Notes: a model not told the origin generated them from the letters alone. Shown: positions 47,050 to 56,202, numbered from the stretch's first letter. The stretch is DNA of 64,000 nt from Paucihalobacter ruber (GCF_006494535.1 NZ_VHIQ01000008.1:107534-171533); one strand, 5' to 3'. Translations and numbers: made by a program.

Positions 47050-47597
47050 TGCGAATTATTTCAGGAGAATTTAAAGGACGAAGAATTACAGCACCAAAGC
47101 AATTGCCTGTTAGGCCAACGACCGATATAGCCAAAGAGTCGCTGTTTAACATTTTAAATAACCATTACTACTTTGACGAAATAACCGTACTAGATTTGTT
47201 TGCCGGCACAGGAAATATTAGTTATGAATTTGCATCGCGCGGCTGTGAAAGTGTTACCGCAGTAGATGCCGATTACGGGTGTGTGAAATTTATCAATGCA
47301 ACCGCAGCAGATTTTGAAATGCCTATAGATGTTATAAAAGCAGATGTGTTTAAGTTTTTAAAACAGCATAAGCAATCTTATACCTTGATTTTTGCCGATC
47401 CGCCATATGATTTTTCTGATATTCAATTTGCTGAAATTATTAAGCTTGTATTTGACAATAATTTACTTGATGACAACGGGATGTTAGTAATTGAACACTC
47501 AAAGCATACCAATTTATCGATACTACCCAATTTTAGTTTTTTAAAAAATTACGGTGGCAGTACCTTTAGTTTCTTCGAGAATAATAAGCAATTATAA
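47049..47597 (+). CDS. rsmD: 16S rRNA (guanine(966)-N2)-methyltransferase
   Basis: RsmD methylates G966 of 16S rRNA in the small subunit. The 182-residue protein begins MRIISGEFKGRRI. The S-adenosylmethionine site is LDLFAGTGNISYEFASRG (near residues 55-72), and the catalytic motif is DPPYDF (near 117-122). PTTDIAKESLFNIL is another family signature. It shares a TAATG overlap with the DUF3822 gene, and the downstream side carries the rnpB terminator hairpin. Confidence 0.94.
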   Translation: MRIISGEFKGRRITAPKQLPVRPTTDIAKESLFNILNNHYYFDEITVLDLFAGTGNISYEFASRGCESVTAVDADYGCVKFINATAADFEMPIDVIKADVFKFLKQHKQSYTLIFADPPYDFSDIQFAEIIKLVFDNNLLDDNGMLVIEHSKHTNLSILPNFSFLKNYGGSTFSFFENNKQL

Positions 47598-47600
47598 ATA

Positions 47601-47625
47601 AACAAAGTCCGCACTTAGGCGGACC
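47601..47625 (-). terminator. Terminator of rnpB
   Basis: Stem GTCCGC / GCGGAC (47607-47612 and 47619-47624) lies 12 bases beyond the RNase P RNA 3' end. On the minus strand it is followed by TTTGTTTATTT. It may also help end rsmD transcription. Confidence 0.7.
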
Positions 47626-47635
47626 TGTTTAAGTT

Positions 47636-47979
47636 GAGTGAATCTATAAGCCGAATTCTGTATCACGCCTGGGCGTAACCCTTATCATTTATCTAAGCTG
47701 CCTACCCATCAACATTGGGCGTGCCACCCTTAAAAGTTGACCTACATGGCATTGCACCGCATAGAGTTTACCTGATTTCACTACAGCATTACCTGTACAT
47801 TCTTTCTGTTGCACTATTCCTAACCTCACGGTTGGTGGCCGTTAGCCACTATGCCGCACTATGGTGTTCGGACTTTCCTCCAAATCCTCGCGAAAGCGGG
47901 GATCTCGTAACAAAACTTTACAGTTTTAATTACAAGATGCCCAATCGAGTTGGGCATTCAGCGATAAGGCGATTTACTC
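47636..47979 (-). ncRNA. rnpB: RNase P RNA
   Basis: The minus strand carries the two universal landmarks of bacterial RNase P RNA: GAGGAAAGTCCGAACACC near the 5' side and ACAGAATTCGGCTTATAG near the 3' end. The outer helix P1 can be seen as GAGTAAATC (5' end at 47979) pairing with GATTCACTC (3' end at 47636), with one mismatch. The size of about 344 bases fits a type A RNA. The RNA trims the 5' ends of tRNA precursors. The promoter word TAACTTTG sits four bases before the 5' end given here, and a terminator hairpin lies beyond the 3' end. Confidence 0.95.
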
Positions 47980-47983
47980 GTTG

Positions 47984-47991
47984 CAAAGTTA
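47984..47991 (-). promoter_or_regulatory. -7 promoter element TAACTTTG of rnpB
   Basis: On the minus strand TAACTTTG matches TAnnTTTG and ends four bases before the G that opens helix P1. The gap equals the usual distance from -7 element to start point, so transcription should begin at or very near the mature 5' end. Confidence 0.65.
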
Positions 47992-48034
47992 ATTGAAATA
48001 ATCTAAATTAATATTAAACAAATTATTAAAACTA

Positions 48035-49228
48035 TCACTGTTTTTTAGACAATTCATATTCGTAAATTAGGCGTCCTAACTTAGCCAAAAACGGAATACC
48101 AATACTTTCGTATTCATAAGTATCGTCGTTAAATATCCCATTTTCGTTAACATGAATCATAGCAGTAAGAAAAAATACAACCCCATGTTTTGTATCTTTA
48201 ATGTAAGCACAATCAGTGGCATATCCATAGCCATATCCAACTTTGTTGAAGACTTTAATATGACTTGGTAACGCCTTATCGTCATCACCTATCATGAAAA
48301 ATTTCACATAATTATCGGGATATAAATTCTGGTCTAAATAGAATTCATAATCCTTGGGATAAGCAGAAAGTGTGCTTTTTAAAAAAGTATAATCATCTTC
48401 ACTCAATATAAATCGCTCAGATTTTTTAAACTTTTCAGGATAAAATAACCGCATTAAAATAGCTTCCATATCAGCAATATGAATATAATTTTTTTCAGAA
48501 AAATCAAACGAGTCAGATATTAATTGTCCGTTACTATCAATATAACCCTTACCCTTTTTTGAATTACTAATATTATGTTTAAAAACAGAACTTTTTTTTG
48601 AAGACTGTTGAAAAATTATCGAATCGTTCTCTAAAAAAGATAGCGAATTGGTATATCGATTTTCATCTAAATTAAAACCACTTACAGCCAAACGATGATT
48701 AATTACAGAACCGTTTGAAAAAATACCTTTTTCGCGCAGTTTATCATTGATATAATCAACCCCTAGAAATTCATAAAGCCTGTTGTAAGGATCATTTTCG
48801 CTCACTACCAAACTTTTTTCAATATAACGTTTAATATTTGGGCGCTGGCTATGGGTAGTTGAATCAACTTTGCTTTCGGTTTGTAATTCACGGGATGCAT
48901 GCGTAATTAAATCGGTTTCTGAATTTAAGGACGGATATATTTGCTTTAATTCATTCAGACGTTCTAAAGCCAAAATAGCCACCGGTAACTTAACTACACT
49001 GGCAGGATAAAAATATTGATCTTCAGATACCTTAAAGTTATGGGTTGTGAAACTACCATCTGATGTATTAACCGAAGTATACCTAATTTGAACTTGATAT
49101 TTATTGTTATGTGCTATTTCAAATAGCCAATCGTCTGTATTTAAAATCTTTTTAATGGAGTTTTTTTCTTTACACGAAATAAATAAAGTGCTAATTAAAA
49201 CTGATAATATGACAGAAATAGCCCTCAA
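48035..49228 (-). CDS. Class A beta-lactamase-like serine hydrolase lipoprotein
   Basis: A 397-residue protein with a lipoprotein signal (FISC, C19, serine before cysteine). The soluble part fits the beta-lactamase/transpeptidase fold. S77-V-V-K80 in YPASVVKLPVA is the SxxK active-site pair, SENDPYNRLYEFLG looks like the SDN-type motif, and NKVGYGYGYATD may replace KTG. I did not find a clear E166xxLN. This could be a true beta-lactamase, an esterase or a penicillin-binding protein relative; resistance cannot be claimed. It lies 3 bases after the SDR gene on the same strand, so it is probably the last gene of that unit. Confidence 0.8.
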   Translation of the reverse strand: MRAISVILSVLISTLFISCKEKNSIKKILNTDDWLFEIAHNNKYQVQIRYTSVNTSDGSFTTHNFKVSEDQYFYPASVVKLPVAILALERLNELKQIYPSLNSETDLITHASRELQTESKVDSTTHSQRPNIKRYIEKSLVVSENDPYNRLYEFLGVDYINDKLREKGIFSNGSVINHRLAVSGFNLDENRYTNSLSFLENDSIIFQQSSKKSSVFKHNISNSKKGKGYIDSNGQLISDSFDFSEKNYIHIADMEAILMRLFYPEKFKKSERFILSEDDYTFLKSTLSAYPKDYEFYLDQNLYPDNYVKFFMIGDDDKALPSHIKVFNKVGYGYGYATDCAYIKDTKHGVVFFLTAMIHVNENGIFNDDTYEYESIGIPFLAKLGRLIYEYELSKKQ

Positions 49229-49231
49229 TTT

Positions 49232-49945
49232 CTATTTTTTCCCTGGGTTGGTAGGTCTAATCTCAATTTTACTCGGTAAAGCATTAGCCGGCATTTTTAA
49301 TAAATCTACTACCAGTTGACCGATATCTTCCGGTTGAATTTTCCAGGCATCTTCAGCACTTGGAGTATGATTATTAAAATGAGAAGATACTGAACCTGGC
49401 ATGATGGTAGTGACTTTTACATCGTAATTTCTTAAATCCAGCATGGCAGCTTGTGTAAATCCTACCAAACCAAACTTAGAGGCATTGTAACCGCTGCCAT
49501 TGGCAAAAAAGTTGGTGCCTGCTAAACTGGCAATACTTATATAATAACCTTTGCTTTGCTTGAGCGCTCTTACACCGGCTTTTAAAGTGTAAAAAGCGCC
49601 CGTTAGATTGGTGTCTATCATGGCATTCCAATCGGATATACTCATGTCTTCTACAGATTTAAATATTCCTAATCCTGCATTGGCTATCACAACATCTAAC
49701 TGACCAAATTTTTCTAAGGCTTGTTCGATGGCATGTACTTCGTCATCGTAATTTCGAACATCCGAAACTACTCCTAAAACTTGATCTTTATAATTACTAA
49801 GTTCCTTTACGGCAGCATCAACACCTTCCTGAGTTCTACCGGTAATTATCACACGCATTCCGGATTTTAATAATTGTTTTGCGATTCCAAAACCAATTCC
49901 TTTAGTACTTCCCGTAATGTAGGCTACTTTATTTTTAAGTGACAT
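49232..49945 (-). CDS. SDR family oxidoreductase
   Basis: A 237-residue classical short-chain dehydrogenase. The cofactor loop is TGSTKGIGFGIA (near residues 10-21), NAGLG follows near 85-89, and the catalytic S-Y-K appear as the serine of ISIASLAG with YNASKFG. The substrate is unknown. I start at ATG 49945, giving MSLKNKVAYITG; an upstream ATG at 49990 would add 15 unlike residues. It lies three bases before the serine-hydrolase gene. A near-match promoter word (TATCTTTA) stands upstream. Confidence 0.85.
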   Translation of the reverse strand: MSLKNKVAYITGSTKGIGFGIAKQLLKSGMRVIITGRTQEGVDAAVKELSNYKDQVLGVVSDVRNYDDEVHAIEQALEKFGQLDVVIANAGLGIFKSVEDMSISDWNAMIDTNLTGAFYTLKAGVRALKQSKGYYISIASLAGTNFFANGSGYNASKFGLVGFTQAAMLDLRNYDVKVTTIMPGSVSSHFNNHTPSAEDAWKIQPEDIGQLVVDLLKMPANALPSKIEIRPTNPGKK

Positions 49946-50015
49946 GATTAATTTTTTAAGTAAGGTAAAGATAATACCTTTTGTTTTCAACTAAAAATTT
50001 AGGTGTTTTAACTTT

Positions 50016-52253
50016 CTAAAACCGGATGGTATAAGACAGCTTCACATTGGTTCTTGTTTCGGCGGTGATTAATCTGTCATTATCAAAAGACCTATTCCAA
50101 TTATGGTTATAAACCACATATATGGTATTTCCTGGTTTAATTACCCAAGTAAATCTATTATTGGTTGCCAGCAACTCGGTAACATTATCATATTGTACAT
50201 TAAAATTTAAGGATACCCAAGGCGAAAAATCATAAGCAGTAATCATTCTAAAAATTTGTGTGTTAAACGAGCCCTCATCTAATTTGACTTGACTATTTAT
50301 CCAACTACCATTAATATTTAAACCGGTAAAAGGTCTTAGAAAAAGAGATAATTCGTAATCATCGCGAACACCTGTCCAAAACCCGTAATGACTAAAATTA
50401 AAATTACCGCCAATACGGCGAAATGGCGCACTGTTAAAAGATAATCTATAGCCTTGATTATAATACTCTCCAATCGGGATTACAAATCTTCCATCCCGTA
50501 AAATATCAAAGTCAAAATCTAGATATTCGTAATTGTTTAAATACTGAGCAGTAAAAATATCGCCGCTTTCAAAACGCAAGCCCAAAAGTTGAATTCTATG
50601 ATTGACCGTGGCCGGACTAAAGTCCATATTCATTAAATACTCAAAAAAATAAGAAAAACTAATTTCACGAAATAATTGACTTTTTTCTATCAGCGGTGCA
50701 TAGGTAATGGTTGGTTGCAATCTCTTAAATCCCACACGAGGAGCGAAACCAACTGCAGGATCGTAGTTTATACCAAATTCTCTGTAAGACATATGTCCAG
50801 ACCAGGGTTGATTTGGAAAGTTGATCCGAAAACCACGAGTAGATCTGTCAAACGCACTCGAATTATCTTCAAAATCTGTGGGTGTATGCATTACCAGAAA
50901 GGCCTGAAACTGCAAATTTTTATTTCCCATAAACCGTGAGGTATTCAACTCAATATCAGCACCAAAGGTTTGTCTTACGGGAGAATCTGCACCATCAGTA
51001 TCTCTGCGAGTATAAATGGCACCAACAGTACTTTCGCTCGAGATACTTTGAAGCACACGACCAACTGTGAAATTTTCGCCGGGCTGATCGCCTTCTTCGC
51101 CGGTTCTTACTTGTAAGAAATAAAGGTCGGTTCGATTGACGCGTCCGTTTAATCTGGCACCCCATTTAATAGGAATGGCATTGCCATCTTGCAAACCTAT
51201 TCTTCTGCTAAAGTATGGATTTACAAAGCTTGAAGTGGCAAATAAATAATTAGATGAACCCTCAAGAAAAAAAGCTCGTCTTTCAGGAAATACAAGCGGG
51301 AATCTCGTTAAATTAACTTGCCTGTCATCAACTTCGGTTTCTGCGAAATCGGTATTGATGCTTACAGCTGCTCTTAAATTTGAAGTAATACTGTAGTTAA
51401 TTTCACCACCGGTGGTAAAAGACAAATCGTCAACATCATCGTTTTTCCTCTTGACATGTGTCATTAAGGCATACGGAATAAACTCTAATCCTACACCTTG
51501 CGATAAACCTCTTAACCCTGTTAGCGAACCGGCATTTTGAGGACGTAATACGCCTTGATTTCTCAAGTGTCCTGACCATAAGGTTTCTTCGTTTTTTCTT
51601 CTAATAGTGCGCTGGAAATTGATACCCCAGGTTTCGTTATTGGGATTAAAATTAAGAGTCATTAAAGGGATTCTTATTTCGGCCGACCAACCAAAGTCTC
51701 CTTGTTTTACCCACGCACGCCAAATACCGTCCCAAGCAATATTTAAGCTGGATCCTTGACCGGTGCGTATTAAACCATCTCGCATTAATCCGGCAGGATT
51801 AATTTCAAAATAATAAGCGCTTCGCTGATCGTTGTAGGTGTCTAAAATAAAAACAAAACGGTCGTCGGTATTGAGCGGCTGGTCTCGTCTTCGCTGAAAA
51901 GCTTTAATTTGAGAAGGATCTGAATCGTATAAAACAACACCGATGTATAGATTCTGTTTATCATAACTCACCTTTACAACCGTTTGTTCTGAAGCATTGG
52001 CACCTTCTACCGGCTCTTGTTGTAAAAAATTAGCGGCTGCAGGAATCATTTCCCAAAACGATTCTGATAAATATCCGTCCAATTCTATGGTATCAACATC
52101 TTGTAAACGGTATGCTTCAATAGATTTTCGTTCTAACGAATTTTGAGCTATAACCGTTATATTAAAAATTATACAAAACAAAAGAAATAATAGATGTTTT
52201 AAACCATTCCAATATTTACAGTAATAATTTTTCAACAGGCAATTCATTAACAT
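50016..52253 (-). CDS. DUF5916 outer-membrane protein with CBM9-like N terminus
   Basis: A 745-residue exported protein. After a signal sequence (LFLLFCIIFNITVIAQ) comes a carbohydrate-binding family 9-like domain (about 45-240, ELDGYLSESFWEMIP, VSYDKQNLYIGVVLYD, DDRFVFILDTYNDQRSAYYFEINP). The remainder is beta-strand rich and resembles an outer-membrane barrel of the DUF5916 family. The last residues end in aromatic F, as in many barrels. Function is unknown; relatives occur near peptidases and sugar-use genes. An ATG at 52247 is an alternative start. Confidence 0.85.
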   Translation of the reverse strand: MLMNCLLKNYYCKYWNGLKHLLFLLFCIIFNITVIAQNSLERKSIEAYRLQDVDTIELDGYLSESFWEMIPAAANFLQQEPVEGANASEQTVVKVSYDKQNLYIGVVLYDSDPSQIKAFQRRRDQPLNTDDRFVFILDTYNDQRSAYYFEINPAGLMRDGLIRTGQGSSLNIAWDGIWRAWVKQGDFGWSAEIRIPLMTLNFNPNNETWGINFQRTIRRKNEETLWSGHLRNQGVLRPQNAGSLTGLRGLSQGVGLEFIPYALMTHVKRKNDDVDDLSFTTGGEINYSITSNLRAAVSINTDFAETEVDDRQVNLTRFPLVFPERRAFFLEGSSNYLFATSSFVNPYFSRRIGLQDGNAIPIKWGARLNGRVNRTDLYFLQVRTGEEGDQPGENFTVGRVLQSISSESTVGAIYTRRDTDGADSPVRQTFGADIELNTSRFMGNKNLQFQAFLVMHTPTDFEDNSSAFDRSTRGFRINFPNQPWSGHMSYREFGINYDPAVGFAPRVGFKRLQPTITYAPLIEKSQLFREISFSYFFEYLMNMDFSPATVNHRIQLLGLRFESGDIFTAQYLNNYEYLDFDFDILRDGRFVIPIGEYYNQGYRLSFNSAPFRRIGGNFNFSHYGFWTGVRDDYELSLFLRPFTGLNINGSWINSQVKLDEGSFNTQIFRMITAYDFSPWVSLNFNVQYDNVTELLATNNRFTWVIKPGNTIYVVYNHNWNRSFDNDRLITAETRTNVKLSYTIRF

Positions 52254-52580
52254 GAAATTTTATTTAAATATTGGGCTTAGAAGTCAACATTTAAGCTATA
52301 ACAAAACCAAATAAACACTTCTTTAACCTAAAGGCCGATTGTAACACTTTAAAAGTTTTGTTTGAATGTACGAAATTACAAAATATCAATGGTTATAAAG
52401 GTATTTAAGTTACCTTAACAGGGTGCTTGGGTTTTATTTCATTTAATCAAGAAGATTTAAAATTCTAAAGGCATTTTATAAATTTTTAATGCAAGACCGG
52501 TTTAATTTTTACTTAGAAACACTGTTAATAATTAGCCATATAAAAAACATAAAGCTGCTTTAAATTTTAATTACAATGTT
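52254..52580. other. Intergenic region between the DUF5916 gene and dnaX
   Basis: About 330 bases of AT-rich DNA with no coding frame or repeat that I could identify. It ends in the dnaX promoter match. Confidence 0.4.
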
Positions 52581-52588
52581 TAACTTTG
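52581..52588 (+). promoter_or_regulatory. Putative -7 element TAACTTTG for dnaX
   Basis: TAACTTTG matches TAnnTTTG exactly. It overlaps the first possible start codon at 52586, so that codon would lie upstream of the transcription start. This favours the later TTG at 52637. Confidence 0.55.
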
Positions 52589-52636
52589 CTAACAGCTGAC
52601 TTTCCTAAAAAGTCAATGTTTATAAATAAAATTCAT

Positions 52637-54460
52637 TTGGAGCATTTTGTAGTTTCGGCACGTAAATACAGACCACAAACGTTTAAAGACGTCGTGGGAC
52701 AACAGGCTATTACCAATACGCTACAAAACGCCATTGAGAATAATCATTTGGCGCAAGCATTGCTTTTTACAGGTCCGCGCGGCGTTGGCAAAACAACCTG
52801 CGCGCGTATTTTGGCTAAAATGATTAACAGCGACGGCACAGAGCAAACAGATGAAGATTTTGCTTTTAATATATTTGAATTAGATGCGGCTTCTAATAAC
52901 TCGGTTGATGATATTAGAAATTTAACTGACCAAGTACGTATTCCGCCACAGGTTGGTAATTACAAGGTTTATATAATTGACGAAGTTCATATGCTGTCTC
53001 AAGCAGCCTTTAACGCTTTTCTAAAAACCCTGGAAGAACCTCCAAAACATTGCATTTTCATCTTGGCAACGACCGAAAAACACAAAATTATTCCAACCAT
53101 TTTATCGCGTTGTCAAATTTTCGATTTTAAACGCATCACAGTTACCGATGCGAAAAATTACCTCAAATATATAGCTGAAGAACAAGGGATTGAAGCCGAA
53201 GACGATGCACTTCACATCATCGCCCAAAAGGCTGATGGTGCCATGCGTGACGCTTTGTCGATATTTGACCGTGTAGTGAGTTTTTCAGGAAAAAAATTGA
53301 GCAGACAAGCCGTAACCGAAAATCTAAATGTATTAGATTACGATACTTTTTTTACGGCGACAGATTATATAGCCGAAAATAACATTCCGCAATTATTGGT
53401 GTTTTTTAATGAAGTACTGAGTCAGGGGTTCGATGGTCATCATTTTATAAGTGGACTCGCATCGCATTTCAGAGATTTACTGGTCTGCCAAAATCCCGCA
53501 ACACATGAGCTTTTAGAAGTTGGTGAAGATTCTAAACAAAAATATTTTACTCAGTCTAAATTACTCAGTAAAGACTTTTTAATAAAAGCCATTGAAATTG
53601 CCAACGACTGCGATTTAAAATATAAAGGAAGTAAAAATCAGCGATTACTGGTTGAACTAACCCTGATGCAGTTAGCCTCTATCAATTTTGATGGAGAAAA
53701 AAAAAATAATGCACCTTTCATAATTCCTGCAGAATATTTTAAAGAAAAGGGTATCAAACCTGTTAAGGTCAATGTGCCTTCGGTGAACTCTCAAATTGAA
53801 GAAAGTAATGCTGATTCTAATCATTCAAACAACAACATTGGTACGGATAAAGAATTTCAAGGAGCAAGTTCGTCTTCTGAATTTGACGTCACTATAAATA
53901 ACGTTAGTGAAGTCGAAACTGAAGTAGTAATAGCATCTAATAATGAAGATGTTAAACCAGTTGAAACACCCGTAACTTTATCTATCAATCTTCCACAAAA
54001 GAGCAGTTCTGGATTATCATTGAGCAGTATCAAAAGAAAAAAAGAACATCTTATCAAACAAATGGATGTGGTACTTGATCCTGAACAATTACCCGAAGAT
54101 TCATTTACTGAAGAAGCCTTTTTAAAATTATGGAAAGACTACGCCACCCACTTAGACAACAACGGTGAACCTATTGTTGGCGCCATCATGAGTGTGAGTA
54201 AACCTTTTATAAAAGACAAAAATATCATTGCGTTTGAAGTTTCTAACGAATCGATGCGAATTGACTTGCGCAATGCTGCCACACCGCTAATGCAGCATAT
54301 TAGAAAAAGTTTAAATAACTACAAAATTGAATTAGAAATAAGTGTTAACGAGCAGTTAGAAAAGCAATATGTATTTTCAACCCATGAAAAGTTTGAAAAA
54401 CTCAAGCAAAAAAATCCTGATATTGCCTTGTTAAAATCCACTTTTGGTTTAGACATTTAA
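52637..54460 (+). CDS. dnaX: DNA polymerase III subunits gamma and tau
   Basis: DnaX is the AAA+ motor of the clamp loader. The 607-residue protein, read from TTG 52637, starts MEHFVVSARKYRPQ as in other Flavobacteriaceae. Walker A is GPRGVGKTT, Walker B is YIIDEVHML and sensor 1 is FILATTEKHK. The four-cysteine zinc module usually found between the Walker A and Walker B regions is missing: the stretch SDGTEQTDEDFAFNIFELDAA has no cysteine. The C-terminal 230 residues are the tau-specific part. The start could also be ATG 52616. A lipoprotein gene starts 2 bases after the stop. Confidence 0.93.
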   Translation: MEHFVVSARKYRPQTFKDVVGQQAITNTLQNAIENNHLAQALLFTGPRGVGKTTCARILAKMINSDGTEQTDEDFAFNIFELDAASNNSVDDIRNLTDQVRIPPQVGNYKVYIIDEVHMLSQAAFNAFLKTLEEPPKHCIFILATTEKHKIIPTILSRCQIFDFKRITVTDAKNYLKYIAEEQGIEAEDDALHIIAQKADGAMRDALSIFDRVVSFSGKKLSRQAVTENLNVLDYDTFFTATDYIAENNIPQLLVFFNEVLSQGFDGHHFISGLASHFRDLLVCQNPATHELLEVGEDSKQKYFTQSKLLSKDFLIKAIEIANDCDLKYKGSKNQRLLVELTLMQLASINFDGEKKNNAPFIIPAEYFKEKGIKPVKVNVPSVNSQIEESNADSNHSNNNIGTDKEFQGASSSSEFDVTINNVSEVETEVVIASNNEDVKPVETPVTLSINLPQKSSSGLSLSSIKRKKEHLIKQMDVVLDPEQLPEDSFTEEAFLKLWKDYATHLDNNGEPIVGAIMSVSKPFIKDKNIIAFEVSNESMRIDLRNAATPLMQHIRKSLNNYKIELEISVNEQLEKQYVFSTHEKFEKLKQKNPDIALLKSTFGLDI

Positions 54461-54462
54461 TT

Positions 54463-54999
54463 ATGATTAGAATACTAGTGTTTTTATTGATTGGAATATG
54501 CTTTTGCAGTTGCGATGGCCGTTACAAATTAAAAAGCAGCAAACCCGAAGCGGTTAAAACCTTTAGTGCAAAGACCCAAAACGAAACGGTTATTAAGTAC
54601 ATACCCAACAAGATCGCTGAAATTGAAGTAGATACTTTAATCTATAATAAAACAAACATCAAAATTTATTCTAAATTAAACAAGCACAACGTGGTTAATG
54701 TACCGGCTGAATCATCAAATCCCAGCACAGTTTTAGCTTATCAAAACGCCCAAACAACTGTGTTGGTACAACAAGAGGACAGGGAGCTATTCAATAAAAG
54801 CATTGACAAGACATTGTTTTACAACACAGATTTGTTTTGGAATTATGCCGTGTTAGAAAGTGTTTGGGTGAATGAAGAGCAATCTTTAGCTAATTCTATT
54901 GTACTTGATGTGGTTTTTAAAAATCCGGTATTAAAAATTGATAGATTGTGTTACCTTATAGTAAATGAAAATGGAAGTTATACAATAAAGGTTGTTTAA
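54463..54999 (+). CDS. Putative lipoprotein of unknown function
   Basis: A 178-residue protein with a hydrophobic N terminus (ILVFLLIGICFCSC) ending in a likely lipid-bearing C17. The body is beta-strand rich without a recognisable motif. It starts 2 bases after dnaX, which places it in the same transcript, yet no role in replication is suggested by its exported nature. I know of no family for it. Confidence 0.7.
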   Translation: MIRILVFLLIGICFCSCDGRYKLKSSKPEAVKTFSAKTQNETVIKYIPNKIAEIEVDTLIYNKTNIKIYSKLNKHNVVNVPAESSNPSTVLAYQNAQTTVLVQQEDRELFNKSIDKTLFYNTDLFWNYAVLESVWVNEEQSLANSIVLDVVFKNPVLKIDRLCYLIVNENGSYTIKVV

Positions 55000-55087
55000 T
55001 CTCTGTTATTTTACTACTTGAGAGTTTACAGTTGAATATTTCAGTATAAAACTAAACTAGGCATAACAAAAATAAAAAAAGAATAGC

Positions 55088-55669
55088 ATGCTGGGATTAA
55101 AATTACCAACAGACCCAAGATGGGTTAACATTGTAGAAAAAAACATTGAAGAAATACTTACAGATCACGCTTACTGTGAGCAAAAAGCCGCCAGCACAGC
55201 CATTTCTTTAATTGTAAGTTTTCCTGAATACACCGAACTGGTCAAAGAAATGACCGCGTTAGTTAAGGAGGAAATGGGTCATTTTAAAATGGTTCACGAC
55301 CGAATCATCAACAACGGATGGGTGTTAGGGAGAGACCGAAAAGACGAATATGTCATACAACTTACAACTTTTTTCCCAAAAGGCGGCAGTCGTACCACTC
55401 AATTGGTGCACCGTTTATTGTATGCAGCCTTGATTGAAGCCAGAAGTTGCGAACGTTTTAGATTACTTTCAGAGCAACTTGAAGATAAAGAGCTGGCAGA
55501 ATTCTATCGCAAGTTGATGATAAGTGAAGCCAACCATTACACCATGTTCTTAAGTTTTGCACGTGAGTATGGCGACCGAAAGGAAGTAGACCAAAAGTGG
55601 CAGGATTTACTGGACTTTGAAGCACAAATCATGAAAGATTTAGGCAAAAAAGAAACCATTCATGGTTAA
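55088..55669 (+). CDS. miaE: tRNA-(ms2io6A37) hydroxylase MiaE
   Basis: MiaE hydroxylates the isopentenyl group of ms2i6A at position 37 of tRNAs reading UNN codons. The 193-residue protein is a ferritin-like di-iron enzyme. The iron ligands appear in four helices: HAYCEQKAAS, VKEEMGHFKMVH, LIEARSCERFRLL and SEANHYTMFL. Length is normal. It would need the products of miaA and miaB, not in the window. The gene is convergent with the barrel gene, 5 bases away. Confidence 0.92.
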   Translation: MLGLKLPTDPRWVNIVEKNIEEILTDHAYCEQKAASTAISLIVSFPEYTELVKEMTALVKEEMGHFKMVHDRIINNGWVLGRDRKDEYVIQLTTFFPKGGSRTTQLVHRLLYAALIEARSCERFRLLSEQLEDKELAEFYRKLMISEANHYTMFLSFAREYGDRKEVDQKWQDLLDFEAQIMKDLGKKETIHG

Positions 55670-55674
55670 TTAAA

Positions 55675-56202
55675 TTACAACTTGTAATTAACACCAAATT
55701 GCATCACACCGGCAGTGGCCTCGAAAGGTAAATTGTTATCAATTAAATTAGAAAGTCCGTAATTGTATCTGAAATCGATAGCAAATTCGTCGGTAATGGC
55801 AAATTCAAAATAACCAACTCCGGCGAAAGTGAGATTTTGAAAACCGTCATTGTGTTTATGAATTTTTAGACCTACTTGCGGACCAACACCTACACTTATA
55901 TTTTTAAATACATTGTATTTAAGTATAACGGGTAAATTGAGATAATCGTTTCTAAAGCCTTCTTCGTTAGCGCCTTCTCCTGAATATTGTAATTCTACCA
56001 TACCAGATAAGGTTTCGGAAAAACCGTAATCCACAAAACCGCCAAACACAAAACCATTGCGGTGTCTGTTAGCATTTACGGGCGCGGGATCATTGGTCAT
56101 ATTTGAAATAGACATACCGGCTTTTACACCGTATTTGGTTACCTGAGCATCTGCCACAGAAATGATAAAGATGAATAGGAAAAAAGTAAATAGTGTTTTC
56201 AT
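55675..56202 (-). CDS. Outer-membrane beta-barrel protein (PorT/OmpW-like)
   Basis: A 175-residue exported protein. The signal peptide ends near residue 19 (FIISVADAQ). The body alternates in beta strands, with GVKAGMSISNM, GFVFGGFVDYGFS, GMVELQYSGEG, NLPVILKYNVFKNISVGVGPQVGLKIH, GYFEFAITDEFAIDFRYNYGLSN and a last strand FGVNYKL, as in small 8-stranded barrels. These are common unassigned proteins in Bacteroidota; PorT-like is only a fold label. It lies 93 bases downstream of ppx. Confidence 0.82.
   Translation of the reverse strand: MKTLFTFFLFIFIISVADAQVTKYGVKAGMSISNMTNDPAPVNANRHRNGFVFGGFVDYGFSETLSGMVELQYSGEGANEEGFRNDYLNLPVILKYNVFKNISVGVGPQVGLKIHKHNDGFQNLTFAGVGYFEFAITDEFAIDFRYNYGLSNLIDNNLPFEATAGVMQFGVNYKL

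Noticed and set aside
47715..47996. A 93-codon plus-strand frame
   Set aside because: It lies wholly within and opposite to the RNase P RNA gene.
49946..49990. A longer SDR protein starting at ATG 49990
   Set aside because: The added residues resemble no SDR N terminus; the family start MSLKNKVAYITG fits ATG 49945.
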